Source: a virus
DNA length: 20,258 bases
IMG/VR virus record: IMGVR_UViG_3300027801_000211
Location: 1 to 20,258 of that record
Reading direction: 5' to 3' (one strand)
The translations under genes were made by a program, and so were the position numbers. This document shows positions 16,781 through 20,258 of this stretch, piece after piece (position 1 is the stretch's first letter; every line of letters begins with the position of its first letter). Below the pieces are notes generated by a model. That model was not told the DNA's origin, searched no databases, and saw only the letters and a program-made list of their open reading frames with translations.

Positions 16781-16997
16781 GGAATCATTCAATGAAGTAA
16801 TTGAAGCTAAATTAAAGCTTCCAAAAGGTGAAAAGGTAGCCAAGGAATTAACCAAGCTTGGAAAGAAGAAGAATGTGACTGCTGTTATCACAAGCAAGTT
16901 CAATCTTTATATTGATGGGGTAAAGCTAGACAAATATAAAGATCAGAAGAGTGCTGAAAAAGCGGTACAAGAATTCATCAAATTAATGGGAGCATAA
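16767..16997 (+). CDS. Small basic protein in the gp68 position (prohead core candidate)
   Basis: A 76-residue, Lys-rich protein with a helical N-terminus (L-T-F-K-E-S-F-N-E-V-I-E-A-K), a short beta-like centre (V-T-A-V-I-T-S-K-F-N-L-Y-I-D-G-V-K-L-D) and a C-terminal helix ending F-I-K-L-M-G. Such short proteins lie between gp67 and gp21 in many marine T4-like phages and are often labelled gp68 or prohead core. It is about half the length of T4 gp68 (141), and sequence similarity to T4 gp68 is not evident, so the call is mainly positional. It overlaps the upstream gene by 14 bases and gp21 by one (TAATG). Confidence 0.6.
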   Translation: MLTFKESFNEVIEAKLKLPKGEKVAKELTKLGKKKNVTAVITSKFNLYIDGVKLDKYKDQKSAEKAVQEFIKLMGA

Positions 16998-17647
16998 TGA
17001 AGCTAATAACAGAATATACTCAGAACCAGCTTGGATTCTCTATAGAGGAGAACAAAAAGACTGGTAAGAAGAGTACCTTTTTAGAAGGTGTCTTCATGCA
17101 AGCTGAGAACAAGAACAAAAATGGACGTATATATACACGTGAAGTGTTAACAACGGCCGTTGACAGATTTGTAAACGAACAAGTGATAACAGGTCGAGCA
17201 GTTGGTGAGTTAAATCATCCTGACGGCCCTTCCATTAATTTGGATAAAGTTTCGCACAGAATTACCGAACTTAATTGGGATGGTAACAACGTGATGGGAA
17301 AAGCGCTAATTTTGGATACGCCTATGGGTCAGATCGTAAAAGGTTTGGTTGAAGGTGGTGTACAACTTGGAGTGTCTAGTCGTGGTATGGGAAGTCTTAG
17401 CATGAGAGACGGGGTTAACTATGTTGGGGAAGATTTTATGCTCAACACTATTGATATCGTACAAGATCCATCAGCTCCTAATGCATTTGTAAATGGCATT
17501 ATGGAAGGTGTTTCGTACGAAGAAGATAGACCTGGTCATTTCGTTAAGACCATTGAAAAAGGTGAGACAGAAGTGAAAGAGACTAAAGAAACTTTCTCAG
17601 AAGAGAAACAATCTGCAGGCTTTGGGCATTTCCTCTCTAAACTATAA
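16997..17647 (+). CDS. gp21: Prohead maturation protease gp21 (T4-like)
   Basis: The serine protease that cleaves scaffold, core and capsid proteins and then itself during head maturation. At 216 residues it matches T4 gp21 (212). The family core is visible: G-V-F-M-Q-A-E-N-K-N-K-N-G-R-I-Y near 31-46, then G-E-L-N-H74-P-D with the likely catalytic His. The nucleophile motif G-V-S127-S128-R-G lies 53 residues later, and I-D-I-V-Q-D-P-S-A-P-N-A near 152-163 is strongly conserved. The C-terminal 35 residues are a charged tail ending G-H-F-L-S-K-L. Translation is coupled to the preceding small gene (TAATG). It precedes its main substrates gp22 and gp23. Confidence 0.96.
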   Translation: MKLITEYTQNQLGFSIEENKKTGKKSTFLEGVFMQAENKNKNGRIYTREVLTTAVDRFVNEQVITGRAVGELNHPDGPSINLDKVSHRITELNWDGNNVMGKALILDTPMGQIVKGLVEGGVQLGVSSRGMGSLSMRDGVNYVGEDFMLNTIDIVQDPSAPNAFVNGIMEGVSYEEDRPGHFVKTIEKGETEVKETKETFSEEKQSAGFGHFLSKL

Positions 17648-17665
17648 CTCTCATGGGAGAAAATA

Positions 17666-18784
17666 ATGTCTGAATTAAAAGACGATGTTGTTGAAACAAC
17701 TGTAGATGAGGTTATTGTTGAGGATACGCAAGTAGAAGCTCCGGTATTAGATATACCTGAAGCACCTCTAACAGCAGCTCGTACAGTATCAGCAATACAA
17801 GCTTCTTTGGCAGAAATGTCTAAAGAAGGCCTTGACGCGATCTTTGAAGCAGCGGAAAAAGCTAAAGCGAAAGCTAAAGTGGAAGACGATGAAGAAGAAG
17901 AGGACGACGAAGGTGATGAAGATGAAGGTGAAGTAGAAGAAGAAGCACCAAAAGAAGTAAAAGGTGGAAAGACTGATCAACCAGTACCTAAAGCAACTCC
18001 AACAAAGAAGAAGAAAGTGAAAGCTGACGACGGATCTGAAGGTGATGTAATGGAGAAGGATGCTAAGTTTAAAGAAGACCTTGATGCTCTAGTTAAAGAC
18101 GAAGACACATTGTCTGAAGGATTTAAAGAGAAAGCATCTACTATTTTTGAAGCTGCACTAACATCAAAAATCACTGCTGAGACAGCAAAATTAGAAGAAA
18201 GATATACTTCTGATCTGGCTGGCGAAGTTGAAGCTATTAAAGAAGATTTGGTTGACAAAGTAGACGGATACTTAACGTATGTTGTTGAAAACTGGATGAC
18301 TGATAACGAAGTTGCTATTGAGCATTCTTTGAAATCAGAAATCACTGAATCATTTATACAATCACTAGGTCAATTATTTAGTGAGCACCACATTAACGTT
18401 CCTGAAGATAAAGGTGACATCTTAGATGCCTTATCTGAAGAAGCGAAAGATGCTAAAGCTCAACTTAATGATGCGACTGCAAATGCTATGGAATTATCTG
18501 AGAAAGTTAAAGCTTTCGAACGTAAAGATATAGTTAGTGAAGCATGTAATGGTTTAGCAGTAACTGAAACTGCAAAATTAACTGAATTAGTTGAAGGCAT
18601 CGAGTCTGATTCTAACGAAGATTTTGCTAAAAAAGTAGCAACAATTAAGGAATCTTACCTTAACAAAGACTCTGAAGTACAAACATTAACAGAAGTTGAT
18701 GCTATTACTGAAGATTCTATAGATGAACCACAAGATGTTTCTGACCAAATGCAAAAATATCTTAGCGCAATTTCGCGTACTTAA
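17666..18784 (+). CDS. gp22: Prohead scaffolding core protein gp22 (T4-like)
   Basis: The main internal scaffold on which the capsid assembles, later cut to small peptides by gp21. The 372-residue protein is longer than T4 gp22 (269). The extra length is a highly acidic segment at about 73-93 (nearly all Asp, Glu and Gly) followed by a Lys-rich patch near 114-120. The remainder is mostly helical, with Ala/Glu/Lys-rich coiled-coil character, as expected for a scaffold. At least nine candidate gp21 sites of the form (L/I)-x-E are present, for example L-A-E at 48-50. The N-terminus (P-V-L-D-I-P-E-A-P) is Pro-rich. A GGGAGAAAATA leader precedes ATG 17666. The call rests on composition plus exact position between gp21 and gp23. 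Confidence 0.9.
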   Translation: MSELKDDVVETTVDEVIVEDTQVEAPVLDIPEAPLTAARTVSAIQASLAEMSKEGLDAIFEAAEKAKAKAKVEDDEEEEDDEGDEDEGEVEEEAPKEVKGGKTDQPVPKATPTKKKKVKADDGSEGDVMEKDAKFKEDLDALVKDEDTLSEGFKEKASTIFEAALTSKITAETAKLEERYTSDLAGEVEAIKEDLVDKVDGYLTYVVENWMTDNEVAIEHSLKSEITESFIQSLGQLFSEHHINVPEDKGDILDALSEEAKDAKAQLNDATANAMELSEKVKAFERKDIVSEACNGLAVTETAKLTELVEGIESDSNEDFAKKVATIKESYLNKDSEVQTLTEVDAITEDSIDEPQDVSDQMQKYLSAISRT

Positions 18785-18794
18785 TCCATATTTT

Positions 18795-18803
18795 AGGAGA
18801 ATA
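18795..18803 (+). promoter_or_regulatory. Strong ribosome-binding leader AGGAGAATA
   Basis: This element lies four bases before the capsid ATG, identical to those at 3269 and 10233. It probably ensures the high translation needed for the most abundant virion protein, since no late promoter lies directly before gp23. Confidence 0.75.
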
Positions 18804-18807
18804 AAAA

Positions 18808-20055
18808 ATGGAAATTAATCAACAAGTTTTACAGGAAAAATGGGCTCCTGTACTTGATTCAAAAGAAGCTGGCAGCATTGCTGATCAGCACAAACGTCGT
18901 GTAACGGCTGTTGTTCTTGAGAACCAAGAAATAGCGTTGCAAGAAGCAGCTGCTGTAAACAATTCGTCTGGCTCAGGCGTAGACAACTGGGATCCAGTAC
19001 TAATCTCTTTAGTGAGACGTGCTACTCCTAACCTTTTAGCATTTGATCTAGTTGGCGTACAGCCAATGACTGGACCTACTGGTCTTATCTTTGCTATGAA
19101 ATCACGTTATTCAACTGCTGGTGGTACTGAAGCATTGTTCAATGAAGCTAACACTGAATTTTCTGGTGCAGCTGCAGGAACAGCTAATGATTCAACTGAT
19201 CCATTTGCTGGTGATACATCAGACGCGGACGCAATTGATGACTACACACCTGGTTCTGGTAACACACTAGCCACTGCTGAAGCACAAGTTGCTGCTGCTG
19301 ATATCCCTCAGATGGCGTTTTCAATCGATAAGACTACTGTGACTGCAAAGTCTCGTGCTCTTAAAGCTGAATACACTACTGAATTAGCACAAGACCTTAA
19401 GGCTGTACACGGACTTTCTGCTGAAACAGAACTTGCGAATATCCTTTCAACTGAAATTTTAGCTGAAATGAATCGTGAGATCATCCGTACTATCAACGTT
19501 AACTCTGTAACATCTACTCGTGGCGCTGCTGCTGGTGTATGGAACATGGATGTTGCTGCTGATACTGATGGTCGTTGGTCAATTGAGAAATTCAAGGGAC
19601 TAGTTCAAGCTATGGAACAAGAAGCTAACCAAATTGCTGTTTCCACTCGTCGTGGTAAGGGTAACTGGGCTATCGTTTCTCATGGCGTTGCTGCTGCATT
19701 AAATGCTGCTGGCGTTATGGACACAGGTATGGGTGCTTTAGGTGCTCAACAAATGGACTCAGATGTAACTGGTTCATTACTTGCTGGTACAATTAATGGT
19801 TCTATGAAAGTATATGTTGATCCATATGCTGGTGTAGATTACTTTACTGTTGGTTATAAAGGTGCAAACCCTTATGACGCAGGAATGTTCTTCTGCCCAT
19901 ACGTTCCATTAAGCATGATGAAAACAATTGGTGAAAATGACTTCCAACCACGTATCGGATTTAAAACTCGATATGGTATGGCTGACAATCCATTTGTTAC
20001 TGCTGGTGCTGGTGCAAACGTATACTACAGAAAACGTAAAGTTCTTAATCTCTAG
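18808..20055 (+). CDS. gp23: Major capsid protein gp23 (T4-like)
   Basis: The HK97-fold protein that builds the hexameric shell of the head. The 415-residue precursor is shorter than T4 gp23 (521), as is usual in marine members. The N-terminal region (residues 1-46) is a helical scaffold-binding extension ending in L44-Q-E46, a good gp21 cleavage site before A-A-A-V-N; the mature protein would have about 369 residues. Conserved segments include V-L-I-S-L-V-R-R-A-T-P-N-L at 63-75, F-D-L-V-G-V-Q-P-M-T-G-P-T-G-L-I-F near 78-94, and a C-terminal F-F-C-P-Y-V-P-L region. It is the last gene of the capsid unit and is followed by a strong terminator. gp24 or another vertex gene is not visible downstream within the window. 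Confidence 0.99.
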   Translation: MEINQQVLQEKWAPVLDSKEAGSIADQHKRRVTAVVLENQEIALQEAAAVNNSSGSGVDNWDPVLISLVRRATPNLLAFDLVGVQPMTGPTGLIFAMKSRYSTAGGTEALFNEANTEFSGAAAGTANDSTDPFAGDTSDADAIDDYTPGSGNTLATAEAQVAAADIPQMAFSIDKTTVTAKSRALKAEYTTELAQDLKAVHGLSAETELANILSTEILAEMNREIIRTINVNSVTSTRGAAAGVWNMDVAADTDGRWSIEKFKGLVQAMEQEANQIAVSTRRGKGNWAIVSHGVAAALNAAGVMDTGMGALGAQQMDSDVTGSLLAGTINGSMKVYVDPYAGVDYFTVGYKGANPYDAGMFFCPYVPLSMMKTIGENDFQPRIGFKTRYGMADNPFVTAGAGANVYYRKRKVLNL

Positions 20056-20090
20056 TAGATTAGTAATAAACGTTTCTAAAGTTACAACTA

Positions 20091-20118
20091 AGATCCCCCT
20101 TTATTGGGGGATTTTTTT
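20091..20118 (+). terminator. Intrinsic terminator after gp23
   Basis: A G/C-rich stem of five C-G pairs, extended by T-A and A-T pairs (ATCCCCC with GGGGGAT), encloses a TTTATT loop and runs into a tract of seven T (20112-20118). It ends the capsid transcription unit. Confidence 0.93.
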
Positions 20119-20122
20119 ACTC

Positions 20123-20130
20123 TATAAATA
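20123..20130 (+). promoter_or_regulatory. T4-type late promoter TATAAATA, abutting a start codon
   Basis: Exact octamer four bases after the T-tract of the gp23 terminator and only four bases before ATG 20135. T4 late transcripts start about six bases after the octamer, so the message would start at or within this ATG. Confidence 0.8.
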
Positions 20131-20134
20131 ATAC

Positions 20135-20258
20135 ATGAATTATTTAGTCTTATATCAAGGTGGAATGGCAGGTACATGGTTAGCTTGGTTAATTAATCAG
20201 CATGCCAATTTTCCTAAATACAATAAACATACAAAAGAATCAGGACTTGACATCGGTT
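20135..20258 (+). CDS. Unidentified protein, N-terminal fragment (partial, runs off window)
   Basis: An open frame starts at ATG 20135 and continues past the end of the window; 41 codons are visible. The sequence starts with a short hydrophobic strand (N-Y-L-V-L-Y-Q) and a glycine-containing loop (G-G-M-A-G-T-W-L-A-W-L-I-N-Q-H), an arrangement reminiscent of the phosphate-binding loop at the start of sulfotransferase-like P-loop proteins. That resemblance is weak evidence and cannot be tested on so short a piece. A second ATG at 20165 has an AAGGTGG sequence just upstream, but starting there would delete the strand before the loop, so 20135 is preferred. The gene would be expressed from the late promoter at 20123. 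Confidence 0.6.
   Translation, partial: MNYLVLYQGGMAGTWLAWLINQHANFPKYNKHTKESGLDIG

Noticed and set aside
19928-20131. Plus-strand frame overlapping the gp23 end and terminator
   Set aside because: It is mostly a shadow of the capsid gene in another frame and runs through the terminator hairpin.

Overview
The window is one contiguous, AT-rich piece of a T4-like (straight-tailed, contractile-tail) bacteriophage genome. All credible genes are on the + strand, packed end to end with many TAATG or ATGA junctions. The core is the classic T4 virion-morphogenesis block in unbroken T4 order: gp13, gp14, gp15, (inserted nuclease), gp16, gp17, gp18, gp19, gp20, gp67-like, gp68-like, gp21, gp22, gp23. 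The short versions of several proteins and the accessory gene content resemble the marine exo-T-even group (cyanophage and pelagiphage-type myoviruses). The host cannot be read from this window.

Layout. 1-2224: an accessory cassette with the tail of one curlin-repeat protein, a secreted FecR-domain protein, a second exported curlin-repeat protein and a bacterial-type 2[4Fe-4S] ferredoxin, joined by overlaps. 2247-4582: small membrane proteins, a possible 2-oxoglutarate/Fe(II) oxygenase-like protein and a class 3 lipase. 4594-7734: three proteins of unknown or structural role (a charged 428-residue protein with a Cys/His cluster, a basic 113-residue protein, and a 497-residue orphan). 7770-12619: neck proteins, tail-sheath stabiliser, staphylococcal-type nuclease and both terminase subunits. 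12688-14891: tail sheath and tube, closed by a hairpin terminator. 14985-20055: portal, prohead core, protease, scaffold and major capsid protein, closed by a second terminator. 20135-end: start of an unidentified gene.

Regulation. Six exact + strand copies of the T4 late-promoter octamer TATAAATA lie at gene boundaries (4178, 7738, 12624, 14943, 16527, 20123). Together with the two terminators they divide the window into transcription units that follow function: accessory/structural, neck plus packaging, tail, portal, and capsid. The last promoter sits so close to its ATG that the message should be leaderless or nearly so.

Most unusual content. The curlin-FecR-curlin-ferredoxin cassette looks like a phage-borne exported amyloid-type or adhesin system of unknown purpose. 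The lipase flanked by small membrane proteins could be a lipid-directed lysis or metabolic module. The nuclease gene between gp15 and gp16 overlaps the start of the small terminase gene and ends in a His/Asp/Glu-rich tail.
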